A stretch of DNA of 64,000 nucleotides from Jejubacter sp036620675 (GTDB lineage Bacteria > Pseudomonadota > Gammaproteobacteria > Enterobacterales > Enterobacteriaceae). The translations under genes were made by a program, and so were the position numbers. Location: assembly GCA_036620675.1 (NCBI GenBank), contig JAZHEE010000021.1; one strand, given 5' to 3'. The notes under the pieces were generated by a model, which saw nothing but the letters and a program-made list of their open reading frames with translations, made no database searches and had not been told where the DNA came from. How positions within the stretch are numbered: position 1 is the stretch's first letter; each line of letters starts with the position of its first letter. Positions 33,107 to 42,146 of the stretch are shown here, piece after piece.

Positions 33107-34383
33107 GACTGCCCCCCTGCCAGACGCTGGTCAATACGGGCCAGAACCTGGCGTTTCAGCGCTTCGTCGTCGATGGCTTCCGTTAACTCTGCGGCAAAAG
33201 CGTGGATAATCATCTGGCGCGCCGCCTGATGGCCAATACCGCGCGAGCGCAGATAAAACAGCTGTTCATCATCGATACGACCTACGGTCGCGCCGTGGCT
33301 GCATTTCACGTCGTCGGCATAAATTTCCAGCTGCGGTTTGGTATCCACCTCCGCCAGCCGGCCCAGCAGCAGGTTATTGTTGGTCATCTGCCCGTCGGTC
33401 TTAACGGCGTGGGGCGCCACGTTAATCAGGCCGTTGAACACCGCCCGCCCCCGATCGCTAACGATAGTTTTATGCAGCTGGCGACTGTTGCACCAGCCCT
33501 GGTTATGCTCAAGCCAGGTACGGCTGTCGCACACTTCGCTGCCAACCGGCATCGCCAGGCTGTTAAGGCGCAGAGTCGTATTCTCGCCTTCCAGACGGGT
33601 ACTGGTGTGATGACGCAGCACGCTGCTCCCCAGCAGGAAGCTGGTGCTGAGGGCGCTGGCGTCTCTCTCCAGCCACAGATCGTTATGGGAGAAGTGGTAA
33701 CTGAGCGGATTTTCAAAAGCCAGTTTAGTGTGGTGCAGACTGGCCCCCGCCGCCACCTGCATGGTCAGACGCCCGCCGGTAAAGTGGGTACGCGCATCGG
33801 CGCTGACGAAATGCTCGATCACCCGGGCTTGCGCCCCCTGCTCCAGGGTCAAATGATGGCGGTAGTGGGCGGTATTCATCTCATCGCCATCCCGCCCGCG
33901 GGTGATATGCATCAATACCAGCGGCCGTTGCGGGCGCGTATTGCGGGGTACCCGGATATGGGTCACTTCGCCCGCCAGACTTTCGGTCAGGTGCAGGAAA
34001 ATCTCTGGCTGAATCGCGACCGGCAGTTCCTGACGCCGGGCGCTCACCGCAATCTCATAGCCGCTGCCGCTCAGTTCGTCGCTCAGCGCTTCGCTGTATC
34101 GCCCGTCGACGAAGACCAGCCTGAACGCATCGATACTGAGCGCCAGCGCATCGCGCTGCTCCGCCGTTACGGGCTCGCCCTGCGGCTGTACAAAGCGGTA
34201 AGCCAGCAGTTTTTCCAGCGGCGTAAAGGTGTACTTCCAGTTTTCATGCTTACGGCTCGGCAACCCCTCTCGCAGTAGCTGCTGCATATGCTGTTGCGCT
34301 TCAGGGCTACGAACCTCCTCGTTTTCGAACAGATGATGCCACTGTTGCAACGCGTTACTACTGTTGTTCGGTAAGCCAGCCAT
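33103..34383 (-). CDS. sufD: Fe-S cluster scaffold subunit SufD
   Basis: 426-residue beta-helix protein of the SufBCD scaffold. It is required for iron acquisition during cluster assembly under oxidative stress or iron limitation. Conserved C-terminal features include KCSHG-type sequence DVKCSHGATVGRIDDEQLFYLRSRGI. The N-terminus overlaps the end of sufC by 26 bases. Confidence 0.96.
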   Translation of the reverse strand: MAGLPNNSSNALQQWHHLFENEEVRSPEAQQHMQQLLREGLPSRKHENWKYTFTPLEKLLAYRFVQPQGEPVTAEQRDALALSIDAFRLVFVDGRYSEALSDELSGSGYEIAVSARRQELPVAIQPEIFLHLTESLAGEVTHIRVPRNTRPQRPLVLMHITRGRDGDEMNTAHYRHHLTLEQGAQARVIEHFVSADARTHFTGGRLTMQVAAGASLHHTKLAFENPLSYHFSHNDLWLERDASALSTSFLLGSSVLRHHTSTRLEGENTTLRLNSLAMPVGSEVCDSRTWLEHNQGWCNSRQLHKTIVSDRGRAVFNGLINVAPHAVKTDGQMTNNNLLLGRLAEVDTKPQLEIYADDVKCSHGATVGRIDDEQLFYLRSRGIGHQAARQMIIHAFAAELTEAIDDEALKRQVLARIDQRLAGGQS

Positions 34384-35104
34384 AGCCCTGCTCCTCCAGC
34401 TGTTTCACCAGGGTAAAGTCGCCGGATTTCACGATGCGCCCCTGATATAGCACGTGTACATGGTCAGGTTTGATGTAGTCCAGAATGCGCTGGTAGTGGG
34501 TCACAATCACAAACGAGCGCTTGCCGTCGCGCAGGGAATTCACCCCATCCGCCACAATCTTCAGGGCGTCGATATCCAGCCCGGAATCGGATTCGTCGAG
34601 GATGCACAGCGAAGGTGCCAGCACCGCCATTTGCAGAATATCGTTGCGCTTCTTTTCGCCACCGGAAAAGCCGACGTTAACCGAACGGGTAAGCAGATCC
34701 TCCGGCATCTTCAAAAGCGCAATTTTCTCTTCCATCAGATCCTGAAAATCGAAACGGTCGAGCGGCTCCTGGCCCCGATATTCACGTACCGCGTTCAGCG
34801 CGGTCTGCAGGAAAAACTGGTTGCTGACGCCCGGGATCTCCACCGGATACTGGAATGCCATGAAAATCCCTTCGCCCGCCCGCTCTTCGGGATCGAGCGC
34901 AAGCAGATCCTTGCCCTTAAACAGCACTTCACCGCCGGTCACCTCGTAATCCTCGCGGCCTGCAAGGGTCGCCGACAGGGTACTCTTGCCGGAGCCGTTC
35001 GGCCCCATAATGGCATGCACTTCTCCCGGTTTCACCTCAAGATTCAGGCCCCGCAGAATCGGGTTATCTTCCGCGCTTACGTGCAAATCTTTAATACTTA
35101 ACAT
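34358..35104 (-). CDS. sufC: SufC ATPase
   Basis: 248-residue ABC-type ATPase of the SufBCD complex. Walker A GPNGSGKST, signature FSGGEKKRNDILQ, Walker B LCILDESDSGLDIDALK and the H-loop VTHYQRIL are all present. It drives conformational change in the scaffold rather than transport. Same length as E. coli SufC (248). Confidence 0.97.
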   Translation of the reverse strand: MLSIKDLHVSAEDNPILRGLNLEVKPGEVHAIMGPNGSGKSTLSATLAGREDYEVTGGEVLFKGKDLLALDPEERAGEGIFMAFQYPVEIPGVSNQFFLQTALNAVREYRGQEPLDRFDFQDLMEEKIALLKMPEDLLTRSVNVGFSGGEKKRNDILQMAVLAPSLCILDESDSGLDIDALKIVADGVNSLRDGKRSFVIVTHYQRILDYIKPDHVHVLYQGRIVKSGDFTLVKQLEEQGYGWLTEQQ

Positions 35105-35128
35105 AGTGTTTCCTTTATAAAACTGCGG

Positions 35129-36613
35129 TTACCCGACGCTGTGTTCAAGGCTGATGGCCAGCAGCTTCTGGGCCTCTACCGCAAATTCCAGCGGCAGCTC
35201 CGAAAAAACGTCCTTACAGAATCCGTTGACGATCATCGAAATAGCGTCATCTTCGCTGATGCCACGCTGCAGGCAGTAGAACAGCTGATCTTCGCCGATA
35301 CGCGAAGTGGTAGCCTCATGCTCCAGCTGGGCGCTGTTGTTACGACACTCCACATACGGGAAGGTGTGCGCGCCGCACTCACTGCCTATCAGCATCGAGT
35401 CGCACTGCGTGTAGTTACGGGCGTTAGTGGCGGTCGGCATGATCTTCACCAGTCCACGGTAGCTGTTCTGGCTTTGGCCTGCGGAAATGCCCTTAGAAAT
35501 AATAGTGGAGCGGGTGTTTTTACCGATATGAATCATCTTGGTACCGGTATCCGCCTGCTGACGGCCGCTGGTCAGCGCCACCGAGAAAAACTCGCCAATG
35601 GAGTTATCGCCACGCAGAATACAGCTCGGGTACTTCCAGGTAATGGCCGACCCGGTTTCGGACTGAGTCCAGGACATCTTGCTGTTTTCGCCTTCGCACA
35701 GCGCTCGCTTGGTGACAAAGTTCAGGATCCCACCGTTATTGCTGTCGCCAGGGAACCAGTTCTGCACCGTAGAGTATTTCACTTCGGCATCCCGGTGGAT
35801 GATGACCTCGACCACCGCGGCATGCAGCTGGTAGCTGTCGCGAACCGGTGCCGAACAGCCTTCGATATAGCTGACGTAGCTGCCTTCGTCCGCCACCAGG
35901 ATGGTGCGTTCGAACTGACCGGTTTTTTCGGCGTTAATACGAAAGTAGGTGGAAAGCTCCATCGGGCAACGCACCCCTTTTGGTACATAGATAAAGGTGC
36001 CGTCCGACGCCACTGCCGCATTCAGCGCGGCGAAGAAGTTATCGTTGCCCGGCACCACGGTGCCAAGATACCGCTTCACCAGCTCCGGATATTCATGAAT
36101 CGCTTCGCCAAAGGAGCAGAAAATAATGCCCAGACTCGCCAGCTTGTCGCGATAGGTGGTGGCGACAGAGACCGAATCGAAGATAGCGTCCACCGCCACC
36201 TCTTTGCCTTCGCGCACCGGTACGCCCAGCTGGTTAAAAGCCTCTTCCACCTCTTTGGTCAGAAAGGCGCTCTCCTGGCCGGTCTGCTGCACGGCGCCGG
36301 GCTGCGATGCGCAGTTATCGTCGCAGTTACCGCAGGAAGGCGCCGAGTAATAGCTGTAATCCTGATAGTTGAGCTTGTCGTAGTGCGCCTTCAGCCAGTG
36401 TGGCTCTTCCATTTTCTGCCAGGCGTGGAACGCGTTAAGGCGAAACTCCAGCATCCAGTCGGGCTCGTTGCGCCGCGCTGAAATGGCGCGCACCACCTCT
36501 TCATTAATGCCTTTCGCCAGTTCATCGGTCTGTAACTGTGTAAAGAAGCCCTCTTTATAGTTCAGGCTTCCGCTCCAGGTTTGTACATTGTCTTCTGTGG
36601 TATCTCTGGACAT
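35129..36613 (-). CDS. sufB: Fe-S cluster scaffold subunit SufB
   Basis: 494-residue scaffold subunit on which clusters are assembled. It contains N-terminal cysteine-rich APSCGNCDDNCAS and the beta-helix core; the conserved region CDSMLIGSECGAHTFPYVECRNN includes the Cys proposed as sulfur entry and cluster ligand. Two-base gap to sufA. Length equals the family (495 in E. coli). Confidence 0.97.
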   Translation of the reverse strand: MSRDTTEDNVQTWSGSLNYKEGFFTQLQTDELAKGINEEVVRAISARRNEPDWMLEFRLNAFHAWQKMEEPHWLKAHYDKLNYQDYSYYSAPSCGNCDDNCASQPGAVQQTGQESAFLTKEVEEAFNQLGVPVREGKEVAVDAIFDSVSVATTYRDKLASLGIIFCSFGEAIHEYPELVKRYLGTVVPGNDNFFAALNAAVASDGTFIYVPKGVRCPMELSTYFRINAEKTGQFERTILVADEGSYVSYIEGCSAPVRDSYQLHAAVVEVIIHRDAEVKYSTVQNWFPGDSNNGGILNFVTKRALCEGENSKMSWTQSETGSAITWKYPSCILRGDNSIGEFFSVALTSGRQQADTGTKMIHIGKNTRSTIISKGISAGQSQNSYRGLVKIMPTATNARNYTQCDSMLIGSECGAHTFPYVECRNNSAQLEHEATTSRIGEDQLFYCLQRGISEDDAISMIVNGFCKDVFSELPLEFAVEAQKLLAISLEHSVG

Positions 36614-36615
36614 AA

Positions 36616-36993
36616 CTATTCCGCCTGAACCCCAAAGCTTTCACCGCAGCCGCATTCGTTCTGCGCTTTCGGGTTATGAAATTTAAAGATCTGGTTTAAA
36701 CCTTCACGCACATAGTCGACTTCGGTGCCGTCGATAAACGGCATCGCCTGGGTCGATACGTACAGTCGTGCGCCATCGCGCTGGTACAGGAGATCGTCAG
36801 CCTGAGGTTCGCTTACCGTATCCAGCACGTAGCCAAAACCCGCACAGCCGCTCTTTTTCACCCCCAATCGCAGACCAAGTACGCCTGGTTCCCGTTGAGT
36901 TAACTGGCGAATCTGCTCCGCGGCTGCTGACGTCAGCGTCAGCCCCTGCCATGCAAAATCGCCGGGATCGAATGTTCCTGCATGCAGTTCCAT
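36616..36993 (-). CDS. sufA: A-type Fe-S carrier SufA
   Basis: 125-residue A-type carrier with the three ligand cysteines: Cys50 (KKSGCAGFGY) and the C-terminal CGC of QNECGCGESFG. It accepts clusters from SufBCD and delivers them to apoproteins. First gene of the suf operon, downstream of a Fur box. Confidence 0.96.
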   Translation of the reverse strand: MELHAGTFDPGDFAWQGLTLTSAAAEQIRQLTQREPGVLGLRLGVKKSGCAGFGYVLDTVSEPQADDLLYQRDGARLYVSTQAMPFIDGTEVDYVREGLNQIFKFHNPKAQNECGCGESFGVQAE

Positions 36994-37316
36994 AGCTTCA
37001 CCTCACTTTTGACCCTGTTAATGGGTCGATAGCATAATGGTAATGATAACAATTCTCACTTCAACCCAAGCTCCGCAGGGGCATTCACCGCAGAAGAGCT
37101 TTTACGGGGGTTTTTTATAAGGATAGACCCTGTCACCAGGCTTGCCGCTCCCCGGGACAATGTTCTATATGATTGATATTTATAGAATCAGTCGCACTCT
37201 GCAAAAGGCTTTAGCAATCAGTGTTAAAGGTGTATAGGTAATACCTATTTATCTGATAGCGACTGGCGGGAAAATAGCAGGCGCCGGAAAGATGAAGCGG
37301 CGCCTGAAGGGGAATA
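36994..37316. other. suf operon control region
   Basis: 323 bases between sufA and the convergently placed end of the COG0523 gene. It contains the Fur box and a -10-like TATGCT (minus strand, 37031-37036). IscR, OxyR and IHF act here in E. coli; I cannot place their sites. The left side is otherwise featureless. Confidence 0.55.
37039..37057. promoter_or_regulatory. Fur box upstream of sufA
   Basis: Read on the minus strand, GAGAATTGTTATCATTACC matches the 19-bp Fur consensus GATAATGATAATCATTATC at 14 of 19 positions. It lies between -35-like GTGAGA and -10-like TATGCT, a position for direct repression by Fe-Fur, as in E. coli. Confidence 0.7.
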
Positions 37317-38546
37317 TCAGAGCGTTTCGGCAAACCAGGGGTCGAAGGGATCGCTGAACCGGCGCCAGGCTTCCGGCCCCATGGCCATCTCATTATTGTT
37401 AAGCAGCGCGGCATCAAGCCGCTGCCGCAACCTGTTCTCATCTATTTCACTGCCGATAAAGACCAGCTCCTGACGTGCATCACCAACGCCATCCACCCAG
37501 TGACGGCGAATAAAATCCAGAGATTCCGGATCGGTCGGCCAGCGATTGCCCGGTACCGCCGCCCACCACATACCACCCGGCTCCTGTCGCGCTACTCCGC
37601 CAGCCTGGGACCAGATACCGGCATGCATCGGGCGGCTCGCCAGCCAGAAATAGCCTTTGGAGCGAATCACGCCCGCAAGGTCATGCATCACCAGATGATG
37701 GAAGCGTTTGGGATGAAACGGACGCCGCGCCCGCCAGACAAAGCTGCTGATACCGTATTCTTCAGTTTCCGGAATATGCTCGCCCCGCAGTTCCTTAAGC
37801 CATCCCGGCGCCTGAGCGGCCTTGTCGAAATCGAACAGTCCGGTATCCAGCACATCTTCCAGCGCGACCTCACCGAAGCGGGTATACAGGATCCGCGCTT
37901 CCGGATTCAGGGAGTGAAGAATCGCCGCTATCTTACGTAACTGGCTTTCGTTGACCAGGTCGGTTTTATTCACCACCAGGACGTTACAGAACTCGATCTG
38001 GTCGCTCAACAGATCCACCACCGTGCGGCTATCCTGTTCACCCGACGATTCTCCGCGAGCATGCAGACTCTCTCCTTCGTCATAATCCCTCAGAAAGTGA
38101 CAGGCATCCACCACGGTGACCATCGTATCCAGCCGGGCGATATCCGTCAGGCAGTTGCCGTTTTCGTCGGCAAAGGTGAAGGTTTCCGCCACCGGCAGCG
38201 GTTCCGATATCCCGGTAGATTCAATCAACAGATAATCAAAGCGCCCTTCTCTGGCCAGCCGGTTAACCTCCAGTAACAGATCCTCGCGTAGCGTACAGCA
38301 GATACAGCCATTACTCATCTCTACCAGCTTTTCGTCGGTGCGCGACAGCGCCGCTTCACCGCCCCTGACCAGTCCGGCATCGATATTCACTTCCGACATA
38401 TCGTTCACAATCAGCGCCACGCGCAGCTGTTCGCGGTTGTTGAGGAGATGGTTAAGCAGCGTAGTCTTACCCGCGCCAAGAAATCCTGACAGTACGGTAA
38501 CGGGGAGTTTTTTCGCCTCACGGCGTCTGGTGAACGGCTCTGACAT
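37317..38546 (-). CDS. COG0523 (CobW/ZigA-type) metal-chaperone GTPase
   Basis: 409-residue G3E-family GTPase. Walker A FLGAGKTTLLNHLL, the metal-binding motif NGCICCTLREDLL (CxCC type), an IESTGISEP switch segment and NKTDL are present, plus a C-terminal CobW_C domain (FHPKRFHHLVMHDLAGVIRSKG). Such proteins are predicted or shown to deliver zinc to clients during zinc limitation. A Zur-box-like palindrome lies 53 bases upstream, shared with a divergent ABC importer, which supports a zinc role. Not part of the E. coli gene order here. Best match is the ZigA subgroup; YeiR/YjiA paralogy cannot be excluded. Confidence 0.88.
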   Translation of the reverse strand: MSEPFTRRREAKKLPVTVLSGFLGAGKTTLLNHLLNNREQLRVALIVNDMSEVNIDAGLVRGGEAALSRTDEKLVEMSNGCICCTLREDLLLEVNRLAREGRFDYLLIESTGISEPLPVAETFTFADENGNCLTDIARLDTMVTVVDACHFLRDYDEGESLHARGESSGEQDSRTVVDLLSDQIEFCNVLVVNKTDLVNESQLRKIAAILHSLNPEARILYTRFGEVALEDVLDTGLFDFDKAAQAPGWLKELRGEHIPETEEYGISSFVWRARRPFHPKRFHHLVMHDLAGVIRSKGYFWLASRPMHAGIWSQAGGVARQEPGGMWWAAVPGNRWPTDPESLDFIRRHWVDGVGDARQELVFIGSEIDENRLRQRLDAALLNNNEMAMGPEAWRRFSDPFDPWFAETL

Positions 38547-38598
38547 GGTGACAACCCCTTATATCGTTAAAAGTGAAGGTCTATCTTTTACAGTATTT

Positions 38599-38611
38599 GT
38601 TATGTTATAAC
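38599..38611. promoter_or_regulatory. Zur box between the GTPase and the ABC importer
   Basis: GTTATGTTATAAC differs by one base from the Zur core GTTATANTATAAC, and flanking bases (ATTT-like left, ATCTC right) partly fit the longer consensus. It sits between two divergent genes, 53 bases from one start and 52 from the other, so one site could control both. Confidence 0.65.
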
Positions 38612-38662
38612 ATCTCAACATTGATTTTCCAGCCCCCGCTTTTCAGGAGATAAAGGATACCG

Positions 38663-39670
38663 ATGTTCAGAAAATCACTGCGGTTACTGCCGGCGCTGCT
38701 CTGCCTGACGGGCAGCGTTTATGCGCAAAGCCACGCGACGCACTATCCGCTGACGGTGGAGAACTGCGGCCGCTCGCAGACCTTCCTTCAGCCGCCGCAG
38801 CGGGTAGTTACCCTTGGGCAACACGAAACCGAGCTGCTGCTGGCGCTGGGGTTAGGCAAAAGCATTGTCGGTACTGCGGTCTGGTTTGGCCGCCTGCCTC
38901 CGGCGCTGGCACCTGCGGGCCATGGGCTGAAACGACTGGCAGATAACGCGCCGGGATTCGAAGCAGTCGCCGCCCAACGCCCCGATCTGGTGCTGGCACA
39001 ATACAGTTGGCACCTGGGCCCCCGTGGCGAAGTCGCAACCCGGGAACGCTTTGAAGATCTGGGTATCCACACCTGGGTAGCGCCGGCCGACTGTGTCGGT
39101 AAAGCCGTCACTGCCGACTCCAACGGCGACGGTGCCCGCACCGCCCCCTTTACCCTGGAGAGCATTAACCGCGAAATCGACGAACTGGCGCGCATTTTTA
39201 ACGTCACCGAACGGGGCCAGAGGCTGCGACGCCAGCTTAAGCTGCGGATTGCGCATGCTCGCCAGCAGGCAGCGCGCCCCGGCTCCACACCCCTTAAGGT
39301 GGTATTCTGGTTTTCCAGTCCTCGCCTGAACGGCGATCCCTGGGTCGCAGGTAGCGATGGCGCTCCAGGTTGGATCAGCCGCACCCTGGGCCTGCGAAAT
39401 ATTATCGATTCCCGTGAGGAGTGGCCGGCAGTGACCTGGGAGCATATTGCCCGCTCCCGGCCCGATATTATCGTTATCGCCGATATGGAGCGTCGACTCT
39501 ATCCCGCCGATAACGCCGCGGCAAAAATCGCCTTTCTGAAAAATGATCCTGTCACCCGGGAGATACCGGCCGTGAAACAGGGCCGCATCATCGTGATTCC
39601 CGCCATGTCTCTGAATCCTTCACTGCGTAACGTCGATGCCGTGGAACAGATAGGCAAGCAGCTCCCATGA
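38663..39670 (+). CDS. ABC importer, periplasmic binding protein (BtuF/FepB fold)
   Basis: 335-residue secreted protein with a signal peptide (cleavage near VYAQS). It has the two-lobed TroA-type metal-chelate-binding fold: RVVTLGQHETELLLALGLG near residue 50, RPDLVLAQ, and WPAVTWEHIARSRPDIIVIAD. This class binds metal-siderophore, haem or cobalamin-type ligands. An unusual insert near residue 140 (ADCVGKAVTADSNGDG) brings in a cysteine, with a second Cys in VENCGRSQ. Ligand unknown; the Zur context suggests a zinc chelate. Confidence 0.85.
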   Translation: MFRKSLRLLPALLCLTGSVYAQSHATHYPLTVENCGRSQTFLQPPQRVVTLGQHETELLLALGLGKSIVGTAVWFGRLPPALAPAGHGLKRLADNAPGFEAVAAQRPDLVLAQYSWHLGPRGEVATRERFEDLGIHTWVAPADCVGKAVTADSNGDGARTAPFTLESINREIDELARIFNVTERGQRLRRQLKLRIAHARQQAARPGSTPLKVVFWFSSPRLNGDPWVAGSDGAPGWISRTLGLRNIIDSREEWPAVTWEHIARSRPDIIVIADMERRLYPADNAAAKIAFLKNDPVTREIPAVKQGRIIVIPAMSLNPSLRNVDAVEQIGKQLP

Positions 39671-40683
39671 TGAGAAATCGTAGCGTCCTGCTGATTCTGA
39701 GCGGCACCCTCTGCCTTCCGCTAATGATGGTGGTCACCGCGGCCAGCGGCGATATGCCAATCGCTCCCGCAGACGTCGTGCGGGCCATCGCCAACGGTCT
39801 GGGTATCGGCCACTACCGCCTATCGCCCATTGATGAAGGGATCGTCTGGCAGTACCGCATGAGCCGTGCGCTGATGGCGGCCTGTAGCGGCGGCGGTCTG
39901 GCGCTATGTGGCCTGATACTGCAAACCCTGCTACGCAATCCTCTTGCCGAGCCGTGGCTGCTGGGGATCTCGGCGGGCGCCTCCACCGGCGCGGTCTGCA
40001 TAATGCTGCTGGGCGTGGGCAGCGGGCTGCTCGGCGTGAGCGGTGGCGCCTTTCTCGGCGCCTGCTGCGCCTTCGGGCTGATTATGCTGCTGGCCGGTGG
40101 CCTGCGCGATGAAGCAACGCGCATCATTCTGGCGGGCGTGGCGGGAACCCAGCTGTTTAACGCGCTGACGGCCTGGGTGGTCAGCACCTCCGCCAATGCC
40201 GAGCAGTCACGTGGCGTCATGTTCTGGCTGATGGGTAGCCTGAGTGGGGTTCGCTGGCCGGAAGCGCTACTGGGGCTGGCAGCCGCAACGGCAGGTCTGG
40301 TCATCGCCCTGTGCTATGCCCGCTCGCTGGACGCCTTTGCCTTCGGTGAAGAGGTGGCCGCCACGCTCGGTATTCCGGTGATCCGGCTGCGGATCGTACT
40401 GATCCTGGTCACCGCGCTGGTGACTGCCACAATCGTCAGCGCTATCGGCGCCGTGGGTTTCGTGGGGCTGGTTATTCCCCACGTGGCCAGAATGCTGATC
40501 CGTACCAGCCACCTGACGCTCATCCCCGTCGTTTTTCTGATGGGCAGCCACTTTATGATTCTGGCCGATCTGGCATCTCGTAGCCTGCTCCCCCACCAGG
40601 TGCTGCCCGTCGGCGTGGTCACCGCACTGATCGGCGCGCCAGCTTTCGCCATCATTCTCTACCGCACCCGGGAGAACCCCTAA
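39667..40683 (+). CDS. ABC importer, FecCD-type permease
   Basis: 338-residue inner membrane permease of the BtuC/FecCD family with about nine to ten hydrophobic helices. Family motifs LRNPLAEPWLLGISAGASTGAV and the coupling segment IGAVGFVGLVIPHVARML are present. Its start overlaps the binding protein stop by four bases. Confidence 0.92.
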   Translation: MMRNRSVLLILSGTLCLPLMMVVTAASGDMPIAPADVVRAIANGLGIGHYRLSPIDEGIVWQYRMSRALMAACSGGGLALCGLILQTLLRNPLAEPWLLGISAGASTGAVCIMLLGVGSGLLGVSGGAFLGACCAFGLIMLLAGGLRDEATRIILAGVAGTQLFNALTAWVVSTSANAEQSRGVMFWLMGSLSGVRWPEALLGLAAATAGLVIALCYARSLDAFAFGEEVAATLGIPVIRLRIVLILVTALVTATIVSAIGAVGFVGLVIPHVARMLIRTSHLTLIPVVFLMGSHFMILADLASRSLLPHQVLPVGVVTALIGAPAFAIILYRTRENP

Positions 40684-41459
40684 TGAGACTCTGTGTCGAA
40701 CGACTGAACGTCACGCTGAAAGGCCGCGCCCTTCTGCGCGATGTAGCCTTTAGCGCCGCGCCGGGCCTGACCGTCGGGCTGCTGGGGCCAAACGGCTCCG
40801 GGAAGTCGACCCTGCTACGCTGCCTGGCCGGGCTGATACCCTCACGCTCGCCATGCATTACCCTGGGCGCCACTCCACTGGCCGCGTACCCGCACCGCAT
40901 TCTCGCCCGCCGGCTGGCCTTTGTTCCCCAACACGCCAGCGCCGATCCCGACCTGCGGGTCGAACAGATCGTTCGCCTGGGGCGCACGCCGCATCGCGGC
41001 GCTTTTTCCACCTGGCGTCGGGAAGATAGCGCCGCCGTGGAGCAGGCAATCCGACTGACGCAACTACAGGCGTTGGCCGATCGTCCGTGGCGTCAGCTAT
41101 CCGGGGGTGAACGTCAGCGCTGCCAGATTGCCCGGGCGCTGGCGCAAAAGCCGCAGCTGTTATTGCTGGATGAACCGACCAATCACCTTGATATCCGCCA
41201 CCAGCTGGCGCTGATGCAGCTGATTCACGAACTGCCTGTCACGGTGATTATCGCCCTGCACGATCTCAACCTGGCCGCCCGCTACTGCCAGCATCTGGTA
41301 TTGCTGAATCACGGCACCGTAACGGCACAGGGAGAACCCGAGCGGGTGCTGACACCCGGCAACATTGCCCGCGCCTGGCAGGTTGAAGCCAGGGTGGAGC
41401 ACTGTCCACCCGACGGCATGATGATTCATTTCCTGCCTCCCCAGGCACAGGCCGGATAA
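40683..41459 (+). CDS. ABC importer, ATP-binding protein
   Basis: 258-residue ATPase of the FepC/BtuD type. Walker A GPNGSGKSTLLR, Q-loop PQHAS, signature LSGGERQRCQIARAL, Walker B LLLLDEPTNHLD and H-loop ALHDLNLA are complete. The start shares one base with the permease stop (TAATG). Third gene of the importer operon; no TonB-dependent receptor gene is adjacent. Confidence 0.93.
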   Translation: MRLCVERLNVTLKGRALLRDVAFSAAPGLTVGLLGPNGSGKSTLLRCLAGLIPSRSPCITLGATPLAAYPHRILARRLAFVPQHASADPDLRVEQIVRLGRTPHRGAFSTWRREDSAAVEQAIRLTQLQALADRPWRQLSGGERQRCQIARALAQKPQLLLLDEPTNHLDIRHQLALMQLIHELPVTVIIALHDLNLAARYCQHLVLLNHGTVTAQGEPERVLTPGNIARAWQVEARVEHCPPDGMMIHFLPPQAQAG

Positions 41460-41464
41460 CAGCA

Positions 41465-41492
41465 CAACAAAAAGCCCGCCGAATGGCGGGCT
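41465..41492 (-). terminator. sra terminator
   Basis: Stem AGCCCGCC/GGCGGGCT with loop of four, followed on the minus strand by five T. It serves the small minus-strand gene; the opposite side lacks a T run. Confidence 0.75.
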
Positions 41493-41511
41493 CAGGCTAA
41501 GGTCTGGAGGC

Positions 41512-41637
41512 TTATTTTCTGCCGCTTGATTTGCGGGAGACATTTTCAGTGCCGTCCTCGCCGACGCGGACTTTGTACTTGTTCGATGCCCAGTGGTCCA
41601 TTTTCAGTAACTTACGGGCCTGACGATTGGTTTTCAT
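41512..41637 (-). CDS. sra: Stationary-phase ribosome-associated protein Sra
   Basis: 41-residue basic protein MKTNRQARKLLKMDHWASNK... ending SRKSSGRK. The N-terminus matches E. coli Sra (RpsV), which starts [20 protein letters not shown], and the tail shares the GRK end. Sra binds the 30S subunit in stationary phase. AGGAGA lies ahead of the start. In E. coli sra lies elsewhere on the chromosome (near osmC/bdm), and ydiH occupies this position. Confidence 0.85.
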   Translation of the reverse strand: MKTNRQARKLLKMDHWASNKYKVRVGEDGTENVSRKSSGRK

Positions 41638-41735
41638 TCATCATTCTCCTGCGTGGTTTATCTGAAAAAAGCCACTCGAGTATGCAACATCCAGGCAACA
41701 TTGGCAACTGTCTCCGGTGATTCTGTGACCAGTAT

Positions 41736-42146
41736 TCAGACCAGCGCCGTCGTCAGGCGCGCGCTACAGCACAGACGCCCGGCTTCATCGGTTATCTCTA
41801 TCTGCCACACCTGATGACGCCGCCCCAGATGCAGCGCCCGGCAACTGCCGTGAACCAGCCCTTCCCGCACGGCGCGCAGATGGTTGGCGTTAACCTCCAG
41901 CCCCACCACCTTCTGCTCGCCTTCGGTGCAGAGCCAGCCGGCCACCGACCCCAGGGTTTCCGCCAGCACCACCGAAGCGCCGCCGTGCAGCAGGCCGAAC
42001 GGCTGACGGGTGCGATCGTCCACCGGCATAGTCGCCTCCAGCACATCATCGCCAAGGTGAACAAAACGAATGCCGAGCAGCCCCACCATATTGCCGTTGC
42101 CCGTGGCGTTCAGCGCCTCGAGCGAAACTTCACGTCGCCAGATCAT
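41736..42146 (-). CDS. menI: 1,4-dihydroxy-2-naphthoyl-CoA thioesterase MenI
   Basis: 136-residue hotdog-fold thioesterase (YdiI) that releases DHNA from its CoA ester in menaquinone synthesis. The hotdog motif FGLLHGGASVVLAETLGSVAGW includes the catalytic Glu and the His/Gly turn. Start overlaps the ydiJ stop by four bases on the same strand. Length equals E. coli (136). Confidence 0.95.
   Translation of the reverse strand: MIWRREVSLEALNATGNGNMVGLLGIRFVHLGDDVLEATMPVDDRTRQPFGLLHGGASVVLAETLGSVAGWLCTEGEQKVVGLEVNANHLRAVREGLVHGSCRALHLGRRHQVWQIEITDEAGRLCCSARLTTALV

Noticed and set aside
33202..34278. 358-codon plus-strand ORF opposite sufD
   Set aside because: Antisense shadow of sufD; His/Arg/Gln-rich composition without domains.
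35141..36481. 446-codon plus-strand ORF opposite sufB
   Set aside because: Antisense shadow of sufB, no motif or ribosome binding site.
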